DNA from: Nereocystis luetkeana
Lineage: Eukaryota; Sar; Phaeophyceae; Laminariales; Laminariaceae
Direction of reading: 5' to 3'
Length of the DNA stretch: 64,000 nucleotides
NCBI GenBank assembly: GCA_031213475.1
Contig: JARUPZ010000002.1
Coordinates: forward strand, 15,314,738 to 15,378,737
In this document: one piece after another, positions 45,001 to 55,319 of the stretch
How the letters are laid out: every line of letters begins with the position of its first letter
Numbering within the stretch: the stretch's first letter is position 1
The notes under the pieces: generated by a model
What the model saw: the letters and a program-made list of their open reading frames with translations, nothing else
Told to the model about the DNA's origin: nothing
The model's database searches: none
Translations under genes and position numbers: made by a program

Positions 45001-45305
45001 TTTTTTTTTTTTTTTTTATCCTCCGACGGATTGGTAAAAATAAAGCTTAAGCTCACCACACTTCCACGTTCGTGTCGTGTGTCAATTTAGCCCAGTTGGG
45101 CACGTTGACCCGACCTGACCCCCGAGAGGAGCAGGTGCGGTGGAGATAGCCACCCGGGAGAGTCATCTCTCCCGGGTAGTGTGGGACTTGCGTTTGCTCA
45201 CCCACCAACAAAAACCAAGGCTATGAGGCCTTCCCGCCGGACTCGGACCAGTTACGGTCCACCCTACCCGTTGGGGCGTTGGGAAAGTGCGAGGTCGTGA
45301 GAGTT
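45001..45305 (-). mobile_element. Poly(A)-tailed retroposon (SINE-C) inside SINE-B
   Basis: A T run of about 18 bases at the left and a duplicated TTAGCT just outside both ends mark a minus-oriented retroposon of about 300 bp. It contains a perfect hairpin (ACCCGGGAGAG/CTCTCCCGGGT, about 45151-45178) and a B-box-like GGTCCGAGTCC on the minus strand. Origin unknown. Confidence 0.6.
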
Positions 45306-45450
45306 AGCTGATACATTCAATGAAAATCGACGAGCAGTGGGAATGCTGAACCCTATCTATGCGCGTCAAAAAATAAAGGCACGTACCGGGGGGGAGAAGC
45401 GTAGACACACCTGTGACCACGGCTTGTCCAGAAGGTCTCGTCGAGGGTAT

Positions 45451-47995
45451 AAAACCTCCTACGAGTAGGCTGGAAAGTGAGAAAAGTGATGATTAAAAAA
45501 AAGGGAAAAAAAAAGGTTTTGTTGGGTGCACGACCCCTGGGTTCTTGATGTGGTCTCGAGCCACACGAGCGGTCCCTGGCCGCGGATCTTCAACCGGTCA
45601 ACTTTTTGAGCCGCGCTTCTACGAAAGAATGTGTAACCATGTGACCACAAGCATGCAAGTCACAGGGAGAGAGTCCAGTCCAGAGTCGAGGAATTGATGA
45701 GAAATGATGATCATGAGATCATCTTCTTCGAAGACGGGGCGGTTCTTTTTCTATACGCTTCCACGTTCCACGGCGGCGCGCGGGGTGTGTGTATACGATG
45801 GGTCGCTCTTCGAAGCATTTGCTCCTCCACTGCTCTTCTATTACTACCTGACCTGTTGTGGCTTTCTTTCCCTGTGGGGTTTGCTCTTCTTGCTGTGTGC
45901 GGCTCGGGACACAGCAACCGACCGGTATCTCGTCGCGCAAGACCAAGAGACTTTGTCTTTTTTGGTGCTTCCTATCGGTAAAATCGTAAAATCCTGTAAT
46001 CGACACCAGTACCTGGTACACTTCCGTTCCCCTCGCTGCCTCGGCAAGGAATGCTGCGAGGCATGCCCTATCAGGCTAATAGCGAGTGGGGTAGGTCTTT
46101 CTGGCGGGTGTAAGGCCGGACTCACCCTCAAGGAGTGATACCTTCTTGCTGCTGCCTGTGGCCGCGAGGCTCAGGCGGCAGTAGAGTTGGGTCGTACGTG
46201 GTGCGTCAGGCACGGAGACCTACGATTCGCGCGTCTTTTTAGGCAGCTGCGGCAGAGCAGCAATGCTCAATCGGGGTGTCCATGCGCGGAGGCAGGCGCC
46301 ACCACAGGCCACACTACGGCACAGTCTATTGCGCCGGTAGGAGGCTGGATTCGACGACGAGGGAGGAGGGAGACTGAGCGTCGACGTGCGGAGAAGAGAC
46401 GGATTGACCTCCCCCTGCGCGAGAATTTTTATTTCCCAGATCAGAACCGCAAGTGCGAGGAGCATTTTGTTTTTCAGGATGACGGAGAAAGGGAAACGAC
46501 TGGAAGGGAATGGCAACGAGTGCACGCGCAAAGGAGCGGGTGGATTGGGCCAAGGCGATGATGCGGCCATGAAGAGCGGCAGGAAGACGGTGCATGGAGA
46601 CCCATGATTTGCGCGCACACTATCATCACGAGAGAAGCAGTCATAGTTTGTTTTTTCCCTGGTATTGTTTTTCACGAGGCAGAATAGTATCTACCGGTAC
46701 TCGTCACTGGTCTTAGTAGTTTAACGAGTTGTATACCCTTCATGGGGAATAACCTACGCAATTATCAGGGACGTGGTATCAAAACTGTGCTGCACCTTTT
46801 TGTGTCAGACAGTCCAGGAAGAGATGGCGATCGTTGATATTCGTGTGGTAGTAAGGTTCGATTGCTCCTTTTTTCACTGCATATCCGCGAGTCTTCACTC
46901 TGACAGCACTCCAGATAGCAGGCAGGAGGTGTGTTCCTCTTTCGTTTTCACGACTACCGTGCGTTTCGTACGGTGCAGGCAGCACTTCAGACAGCATCCG
47001 CTGTAGTCAGCAGCCACGAGTTGGTTAGTGGTGGGAACGGGGGTACTCTTCTATATTATAGTTGAGAGGATATACCCGCGGCCATGTTAGTTCAGTTTTG
47101 CACATTGGTTTTATCTTGTGTGCGCTTTTTCCGTCTCGTGTATTTTGAGGCAGCCGAATTTTCGATTTTTTTTTTGTTTTTCGGATCTTCCTAGGGCTCC
47201 AGCACCTTTGTGTGACCACGGACTCCTTCGTCAGAGAGTTAATGTGAGAACAACAACAACAACAACAACGATCTATACAACAACAATAATGGATGGGGGA
47301 GCCCGCCTCTCGTCCTATGATTGGCCAATAAATAATAATGAAAACTATTCTCCACCTTCGGTAAATTCCCGATATCATGAAATCACGACGTATTCAACGA
47401 GGTTCAACCGTTGAACGTTCCGCCTGTCAGCGCGTTCAGCTTTCCGAAAGATTCCGACTCATCTACCTTTTGAGCCTCGACCAATCAAATCCCTGAAATA
47501 GTCCTCCCGTGCCCCTGTTCGACACAAACGCGTACGTACTCAGGAATTGTTGAGGATGCTGCGTACAATAATAGCAGCCCAATCAACTGACGTGGACATG
47601 AAATTTATAGACAAGTTTCGCGGACGACTTTTTTGCTTCCCCGGCTACCACTTCAAACTTTCTTCTTCCACCATCACACAACCAGCTGATCACAACTATT
47701 CCTCGTCCGGCCCCTGGTCACTCCCCTCAAGCAAGTTCCCAGCACCACCACCATCACCACCGCCCTCTTCTCCTTCGTCATCTCCCCGTATATCCCCCGC
47801 GATATTCCGATCCAGCCGAGCAGCAGCACCCAACCACAGTAGTAGCAGTAGTCGCAGTTTGAAGAATCGAGATCAAATAACAGCAGCAGCTGCAGTGCAC
47901 AGCAGCAGAAACTCTCCACACTCCACAGCAGCAGTAGTAGCGTATCTGCGGCAGGCGTCTCTCGTGCGTAGCTTCTTCGACGTTGCAAGCAAACC
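45451..47995. other. Stretch without a supported gene
   Basis: Several GC-rich open frames of 90-150 codons overlap on both strands near 45700-46670, but none resembles a known family. The stretch just before the PX exon is rich in CAG/CAC triplets and may be its 5' untranslated region. Confidence 0.45.
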
Positions 47996-48559
47996 ATGAG
48001 GTCTGGAGGCTTGCTAGTTGGCGTGGCCAGCCTAAGGCACGACGCAGCAACCCGCCCTCTCCGGACGGCAGTGTCGGACGCGCGGTGCGGCGAAGACCTG
48101 GGGGCTCGCGGCGCCGCGTACCTCTCCGGCTTCAGGATCGTGAGAGATGCCAGCAGCGCAACGCGGCACGCCGAGTACCGTGTCGTGCTGGTCAACGCGA
48201 GGTATGAGAGGTGGCATCGCTTCTCCGAGATCAAGGCCCTTGCGGGCCTGCTTGCGATATCGGGGGACTCTATGCCCGACGCCAGCCGCGAGGCCTGGAA
48301 CATCGTGCGAGCCTGCAAGGCCCCCAAGCGCCGCGTCCTCGACCCCTCTCACCTCAGCCGAAAGTGCCTCGCGATCGAGATGTTCCTGAGCTCGCTGCTG
48401 GAGAAGCTGTGCGCGTTCGAGCTGGCCGGGCTTTTGATGCAGGTACCTGGTTCGACGCGTGCCGCGGCCCCGACCAAGAGCTGGGCGCCTTCGTCGTACC
48501 TCGGACCTGCGCTCGCCACGTGCAGCACGGCAGGGCTGGAGATGCACAATAAGCGGTGA
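47996..48559 (+). CDS. PX-domain (phosphoinositide-binding) protein, first or only exon
   Basis: The open frame of 187 codons contains a PX-like module at about residues 42-148: a beta-strand region (SGFRIVRD, AEYRVVLVNARYERWHRFSEI), a Trp at 101, and a basic helix region (KRRVLDPSHLSRKCLAIEMF, LSSLL). The W-x-n-R-x-LD-x-L-x-x-K-x-x-x-IE-x-FL-x-x-LL pattern is typical of stramenopile PX proteins that bind membrane phosphoinositides. GC content is clearly higher than the flanks. The frame may end at 48559, or the exon may stop at 48442 (CAG/GTACCT), because the residues after 148 look unlike PX and a second open frame overlaps. No downstream exon was recognised. Confidence 0.6.
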   Translation: MRSGGLLVGVASLRHDAATRPLRTAVSDARCGEDLGARGAAYLSGFRIVRDASSATRHAEYRVVLVNARYERWHRFSEIKALAGLLAISGDSMPDASREAWNIVRACKAPKRRVLDPSHLSRKCLAIEMFLSSLLEKLCAFELAGLLMQVPGSTRAAAPTKSWAPSSYLGPALATCSTAGLEMHNKR

Positions 48560-49061
48560 ATGGGATTTTGTTGATGAATCCTCGATCCTGTTTCAGTTCA
48601 GTAGTATCGTGATTTTCGCTTGACGGTAGCTTCGTTTGTTTTAGGCTTGTTACAGACAGGTCCCACAACCACGACTACTCCCACGCGACCCCCTGCCCTT
48701 TTAGCCCGGCACAGCAGCAGCAGCAGTAGCAGTATAGCAGCAACAGACAGTAGCGTGAGACGGTACCTCTTTTCCTATTGCGTACCGGTTTGCTGGGCAT
48801 AGTCACAGCGGACGGTTATCATAGCATCCATGTTTGGGGGGGCAGTTATTTTTGGTTGGGCCTTTTCCCCTCTCGATGCGGTCGATCGTTTCCTTTTTTT
48901 TTTTCACGTTCGTTCGCGTTTTTCCTGGCTTCTCGCTGCGGTGTGTGTGTGTTTTTCCGCGGTTTCTGGTTAAGCACCACCGCTGGACGCAAATATAAGA
49001 ACGTTTAGGTATGAAACTGAGTACCCAAACGATCCTTACAATTCCGTTCAGAGCGCCGCTC

Positions 49062-49154
49062 AACCCCTTTAGAACCGCAGTCCCGTTTTGGGGACAAACC
49101 AGTCAAATTCTGAGTAATTTGTCCCCAAAACGGGGCTGCGGTCCTACAAGGGTT
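49062..49154. mobile_element. MITE-2 copy
   Basis: CCCCTTTAGAACCGCAGTCC against GGCTGCGGTCCTACAAGGG. Confidence 0.8.
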
Positions 49155-49159
49155 GACTT

Positions 49160-52100
49160 GCAATTGCATTCCGCAACCCCCCCCCCCCCGCCTCGGTTAC
49201 AAATCATCTTTTTAACTTGTTTTTGTTGTCAACATTCCGAGGCAATGGATTCACAAAAAAAACACGTGTTACGTTGTGTGGTCAAGCGAGAGTTATTATC
49301 GCCTGGCCAACTATGATGTGCGTCGAGGAGGCATTGCTATATATACCGTCGTAGTCAAGGTCGTAGCCGCTATTATTATCAATAGTAGCTGATGTACCAC
49401 CAGGCAGTCGCTGCTGCTGTAGAGCTCGTAGGTTGTATACACTTAAGATCGTTTGCGACAATTTCTTTGTTGGCTGGCTAAGGAAGCCGGTCGATGGAGG
49501 CGACATGCGTGTGCTGCTGGAGCACATCCATCTTCGGTTGGAGTTCTATACTTGAAAAGAACAGAAGGAAGGGAAGGGAGGAGAGGAGGGCACGGCGGTG
49601 GTTGTATTTTAACTTGTTTTTTTTCGAGCGCAGTTTATTTTTTCGGCCGTGGGCTCGTGGGGAGGTTCGCTTGACGGTGGGTGCGGGCGGAAGTGCGCCA
49701 TCAGTTCGTCTACGAAAAAAATGCCGAGCGCATACATAGAGGCGTAGACTACATAGAGGATGTCGCTCGCAACATCAACAGGTAGATGTCGTGAGAAGAG
49801 TGATGTATTTTGTCTTGATGTTAAAGGAGATATTTGGTGAAAGGCGGGCGGTTTGGGACGCAGGGAGCGTGCCGGAAATTCCGGATAATGAAATAATAAC
49901 ATCGGGCGTGTCTGGCGTAGGGTAGGCCCGATTTGTTGTCCCCGCTCTCTCCTATAACCGTGACTTGCTGGTACACACACCAAGTAAACAGGTAGCACCA
50001 AATTGGCCGTGCCGTTTCTGCGAGTCGGCCTCTCGTCCGTTGTATAATTTGCGCCGGTGACGACGACCCGGAACCAGATCGTTGACGGCCCACTTGAGTG
50101 TTTGTTAGCACCCACGTGAGGCGCCGGCTGAACCCCTTCCCCCCCCCCCTCCTTCATTTTTTTCTTGCTTTTGGTGATTTTTTTAGAAGCGAGGCATCAC
50201 ATCACGCGGTGCGATGTGACAACCGAATTAGACTTTTTAACGGCGCGTGCTCTCGGCACTGCGCCGTAAGAGAAGAGACGGTTAGAAAAGTCTACGCAAC
50301 AAAACAGCACGTTGTGTTTGCTTGTCTTGCCCCCTTGGCTCTTCCCTTGCCCATGCTGTGATCTTCTAATTATCAGCGTCCTCGGGATCATCGCCCTCGA
50401 GCAATGAGCTTGCGTGCGGAAGATTTTGTTATGGGCGGCTTGGTGTGTGCTACCTGTCTAGAGACTGCGGTGCCACTGGTTGTAGTACTACCGAGAAGCA
50501 AGTCCCCACAGCGCTGCTGTAGGGGCGCCGACAGGGAGTGTCGTTTAAAGCTAGCTCTAGGGCTGTAGAGCTCAACGTACGGGTCTGGGACGGCGGGAAC
50601 TTCCGCGCCAAATTAGACAGCTTGTTTTCTCTGGGGAGGCCATGACTGGATCCGCAAACTCGTGCGAGTATCATAGCATAAACTGTTATGATGATTGGGT
50701 GCTGTCTGGGTATCGGAGTATAGACGGTCAGTAGCAAAAGTTGGCGGGTTGCACCCGCCTATAGATGTGCGTTTTTTTTCGTGGTCTCGCCTTTAATTTT
50801 GTGCGTTTTTTTTTTTTTTTTTTTTCTCGTGCCCCTCCTAGATTCCGTGCGGTTTTCCCTTCCCCGTGGTTCTACTTTCGATGTTAGTCGTATCTTGTAG
50901 ACGTGATGTATCTTAACTTTTGAGTTAATAACAGTAGTGAATTTTTGTCGGTGTTTTATGCATGAATGACTGCCGTGATTCCGTTTGCGGTGTTGAGCGC
51001 GGCTTTTGGTGTTTTCTAGTTGGTTGAGTGGAAACTCAAGAACGAAAATAACTACTCTGTATCCTTACTTTTTTTTTGCACTTTCGTCTTTTAGATCATG
51101 CATCGGAAGGAAGTCTTTTGACCTGCTCTTTTCTTGCTGGTGCCTCGCACGAGGCCACTACCACCACAGGCCGCGACGAGGTGCTGTTCATTGTGACTCG
51201 CTTATTGTGTTATACTCTTCGAAGTTTGTAGCCATCGCGAGATGCGTGATGACGACTGACTGCGCAATTACTCCACCACAACTCCGCAGCTACGTATATA
51301 TTTCATACGTGTGATATGATATGATCGCAGCTCGTAGTTCACTTTCACCGCACCTGCCTGAGCGCATTGTTAGCCGAAGAACATCGACGTCATCAGCATC
51401 AACGGGCAGTTGAACCCATACCCCATACCTGGTTTGGCACTGCGGTACAGCGGTATGTACATGTCGACGGCTAGAAATAATCATTTAATGTCAAGAACGC
51501 ACACCCACAACATCCGGCAAGATGATATGACGCTCAATGGTTTCGCAGTCGTCAGTAAAGCTGACTCCCGGAAGTCTCCACCGCCGCCGGGGTCGAGGGT
51601 CTGTCACGCCTTTTCTGCATTTCCTCGCCTGTCACGCCTGTTCAGCTTTTCCTCGCCTGTCACGCCTGTTTTGCTCTTCCTCGCCCCGCGGCTACATCCG
51701 CTGTGTGTTGAGACTGCTGTGTTATTGTATATTGAATTCACCGACGGCGCTCACTCGTAGACTATGCCCGAAAATGGGTTATCAACCCGCTTGATCCGAC
51801 GAGAACTCGTCAATGCAAACGCACCCCAATAAAGTCGATCTCCTTCTCCTTCACTCCTGGAGCTCAAAAACACTCTACGCGCGTGCGACGAAAATCTCGT
51901 AATTCCTTTTTCATTCTTTCATGTCTGCTTGCATGTTACCATTCACCCCATTTGTCCCCGCCACTCTCTTGCGGTGGTGTCCAGTGTCCAGCATTTTGTT
52001 TGCGGTTTGCGCCCGTATGACCGTACCATGCGTGAAAGCCGGTGTATTTGAGGCAGTCGACTATGGACCTATAACATACTACTGTTGCCACAGCAGTGTA

Positions 52101-53448
52101 GGCCCATGATTAAGAAAGAGCCGAATAAGAACAAAAGGCTCATTTTTTGGAGCACGCTAAGAAAATTGGGCTGAGGCAAACGGCTCCGCGGCGAACTCTA
52201 CACAAAATCAAAAGTATATAATAGCATATGCTCAAGGTTGTTTGAAGATGGCGCCCCAATAAGAATCTCAGGCTTGTCCAGATTAAGCGTTTCTTGTTGG
52301 CCGGCCCATACTGTATCAAGCAAGATGACACCCTCCGACGATTTTTCAAGGTGAATTCCTCGGGGATAGGTGAAAAAGTGCAAATAAATGCAAATGCCAA
52401 GAAAAAATATGCGTCTATTAAATAGTCTGTGGGAAACTCTCAACAAGATATTCCCGAAGCTTTTGAGCCATCATATCGTTCGTCGTATACGTACCCACCT
52501 CTTTTTTCTGGAGAAAATCGGCTCGGCAATTCACCCAGCTGGGAGGGAGCCGGGTGTGTCGCGTTGCGTGGTATACGGCACACATTCAACGGTTGGTTGC
52601 TACGTCGTCAGTGATGGCGGTTGTAGAACGAACGGTGCATGCCAACTACCTGGTACATGCCAATTACCAACAACCGTAACCCCGACGCGTGGATGCGCTT
52701 GACATTGAGTGAATAGTCTCTCGTGTCTAGTCTATTAATATAATAGTGACATCTGGCACAATTTAAGTTTATTACAAAAAATGTAGGGCTTCCCTTTTGA
52801 GCCCTCGGTGAATGAAGCCGGAGATCCTGTAGAAATGTTGAACCCGGAGACGGCTATTATTACTACAGTATTAACAGTAGTAGAGGAACCTGGAACCAGA
52901 GATCCGCGCTGCCGTGGGATAATGACAGCAGCGTATATCTCCCCCGGCGTATTTCTGAACAGCCACTCTGTTTACGTACTCGTCATACTCGTACTCTTAC
53001 TCTTTCTCGTACGCTTACTGAAATATTTTTTATTTTTAAACATACCTGAAACATGTACCTGGTATATAAAATGAATGGCATTCTGTCCGCTGTCCCTCTT
53101 TCGTTGCTTTTGTTCTTTGTAACTCTCCGCACAAAACGTTGCCGGCATTGCAACATTGCAGCCTTGCCGCAAAAAACGTGCGCACGATACGCATGACTCT
53201 AGATTAATCGGTCGCTGCAGTGGTCAAGAAGAAATCCTCACGTCCCTCCTTCTATTAATAGTGTGTTGATTGATCTGTGAAGGTATAGACGCAGCTGGCG
53301 CGGGAACGCGTGGTTGACTCCAGGCATTGACACGGATTTATATTATATCCGAGCTGTCGAGTCGGCTCGCCTCATATATATGGAGCTGCCTGGTACTACG
53401 AGTGGCATTGGTGGGCACACAATACCCCGATATTCCAATGCCCTACTA
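49160..53448. other. Stretch without a recognised gene
   Basis: Includes a poly(T) tract at 50801-50825 and a partial family F piece (51400-51510: ATGTCGACGGCTAGAAATAA then ATTTAATGTCAAGAACGC). A minus frame near 49609-49800 has a hydrophobic segment (ILYVVYASMYALGIFFV) but no family match. Confidence 0.45.
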
Positions 53449-53552
53449 GTACGGGGGACCATAGTAAATAGGACCTATGGCACACATAAACACCTATATG
53501 TTTACCTATTTTTACTCACAATATTTGGTCCTATTTTGTATGGTTCTACGTA
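53449..53552. mobile_element. MITE-1 copy
   Basis: TAAATAGG subtype with eroded right terminus. Confidence 0.7.
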
Positions 53553-54665
53553 CTACCAGAATCCCCTTCCAGCATGGAACTCCTCAATCTACGATTAATC
53601 TTATGGCTCGTGTCCCTGAGTACAACCAACAGAACCGAATGCACTGATGGAGATACCTCGACGGCGGCATCAGCAGCAGTGGACTGGTATTTCCATCATA
53701 TTCTAGCTATTTTGGACGCTCTTCACCGGGCGGGTGTATGTATGAGCACGTACGGGTGTATGTATATGTATGCGCGTTCTCTTGTCGCCCGAGACAAAAC
53801 GCGCACGATCAAAGGCGGTCAACATCAATCGGTGTTGTTCCGGTTTCTAGAGCGTACTAGCTGCGCTGGTCCACTGAGAAACAGGGATGGGTATAGTCGA
53901 CGCGCGACTACCTGCTGTACTACATGCCAATTTACCTGGACGCTGCGCGGTCTTGTCATGCTGGCATCAACGACAACAATGCACGCATTGTCTTTATCAG
54001 CACTTCTCCCTTTTGATCATCTAAAAGAGAGTGCTATATATACCAGGGGGGGGGGGGGCGGGGGTGGCCTGCTCACAAACGACTCAAACCATCGTCTCCT
54101 CGCCCGAACTCTATGCTCTACCATGCCTGCCTGCGATCCTCGCCACACGGCGCCTCCCACACATTGGACACCAATTGGAGCGAAACGAAGCCCAAGGGGG
54201 GGAAATCGTCTGCGCATACACAGGCGTCTCATCAGCATCTCCTCATCCGGACCTCATGGCATTGCGAAGTACCTGCGGTCCTCGCCGCACGCGCCCCCCA
54301 TCTTGAGCAAGTTGGAGCTAAACAAAAATCACGGCCAAGCTTTTACGGTTACCGCGGCTTTGGCCGCAGTCATCCAACAAGAATCAACCACCCTCTCCCG
54401 TGTTGCGGCGTTGTGATCTGTAGCATGTGCCCCTTCCTCATACCGGGCAGGTGCTATCGCCGGCCTGGATGGTGAATCTCTCACCACTTCGCCCAGGAGG
54501 CATCCGGCGAGCAAGCAAGCAATGAATACAAGAAAACTATAACATCCAAGCATCCACTCACTGTTGAGTACCAGTACATGTTGTACCGTAGCGTGTGGGC
54601 AGCGTGCGGAAGGTAGCACATAGAACCAGTTTCTTGTGGGAATTCCGTTCGCGTTTTTCTTTCAA

Positions 54666-54755
54666 GCCTCTTAGTACACGACACAGTCTCGTTTTGGGGG
54701 CAAACCCTTCAACTTAAAAGCAGTTTGCCCCCACAACGGCAGTCCTTAAAGGGTT
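54666..54755. mobile_element. MITE-2 copy
   Basis: Diverged left arm; right end GTCCTTAAAGGGTTAA keeps the TTAA border. Confidence 0.7.
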
Positions 54756-54934
54756 AACGACAACGGCCTAGAACGACGGCGTCCAGTATGCATCCACAAA
54801 ACGATGCAATAAGCGCCGAAGACATTGATTGACACAACACCAACGGCATGATTAATTTCGTCTGCGTCTCATGCTACTACACTTGTGATGTTGTTGTGGT
54901 TCGTTGTGGCTTCCACTTCTGTCAGTTGTTAATA

Positions 54935-55039
54935 TTACGGGGGACCATAGTTAATAGGACCAAATATTGTTAGTAAAAATGGTTAAATATATAGGTTTTT
55001 ATGTATACCATGAGTCCTATTAACTATGGCCCCCCGTAA
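54935..55039. mobile_element. MITE-1 copy
   Basis: Very regular TTAATAGG copy flanked by TA on both sides. Confidence 0.8.
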
Positions 55040-55220
55040 TAGTGGTGGTGCGGTTGTACGAAATAAACTGACTAGCCAATACTCATCATGTTGGCAAGGT
55101 GCGTGACAACTCGGCGTGTGTCCTATTATACATGGAATACTAGGTGTGGCTTCGTGATTCTCCTATTATAGTAAATGACTGTTAGATATGCTAGGGTAAA
55201 CAGTACGATGTCGTTGGGTA

Positions 55221-55314
55221 AACCCTTTCGGCACTGCAGTCTCGTTTTGGGGGCAAACTATTTAGAATTTGAATATTTTTTGTCCCCGCAATGGGACTGC
55301 AGCGCTGAAAGGGG
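55221..55314. mobile_element. MITE-2 copy
   Basis: CCCTTTCGGCACTGCAGTC against GGGACTGCAGCGCTGAAAGG. A half copy may also lie at 55768-55795. Confidence 0.7.
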
Positions 55315-55319
55315 GGCAA

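Larger units (their letters stand above)
44781..45450 (+). mobile_element. SINE-B, second copy, interrupted by two insertions
   Basis: Begins GCCGGCGTCTCGGGTGGCTT and ends with the GAGCAGTGGGAATGCTGAAC, GGCACGTACC and CCACGGCTTGTCC segments. MITE-2 (44877-44960) and a poly(A) retroposon (45001-45305) have landed inside, expanding it from about 300 to about 670 bp. Confidence 0.7.

Noticed and set aside
47547-47999. 150-codon Ser/Pro-rich plus frame just before the PX exon
   Set aside because: Different frame from the PX exon and simple-sequence composition; more likely untranslated leader.
48032-48547. Long GC-rich open frame antisense to the PX exon
   Set aside because: Arg-rich shadow of the coding strand; the plus-strand frame has the domain pattern.
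49609-50157. 182-codon minus frame with a hydrophobic helix near its end
   Set aside because: Only the last about 60 codons look protein-like, with no family match and no clear splice acceptor.
53574-54416. 280-codon plus-strand open frame, the longest but one in the window
   Set aside because: It runs through a G homopolymer and a diverged tandem segment, starts just after a MITE, and has no recognisable domain.
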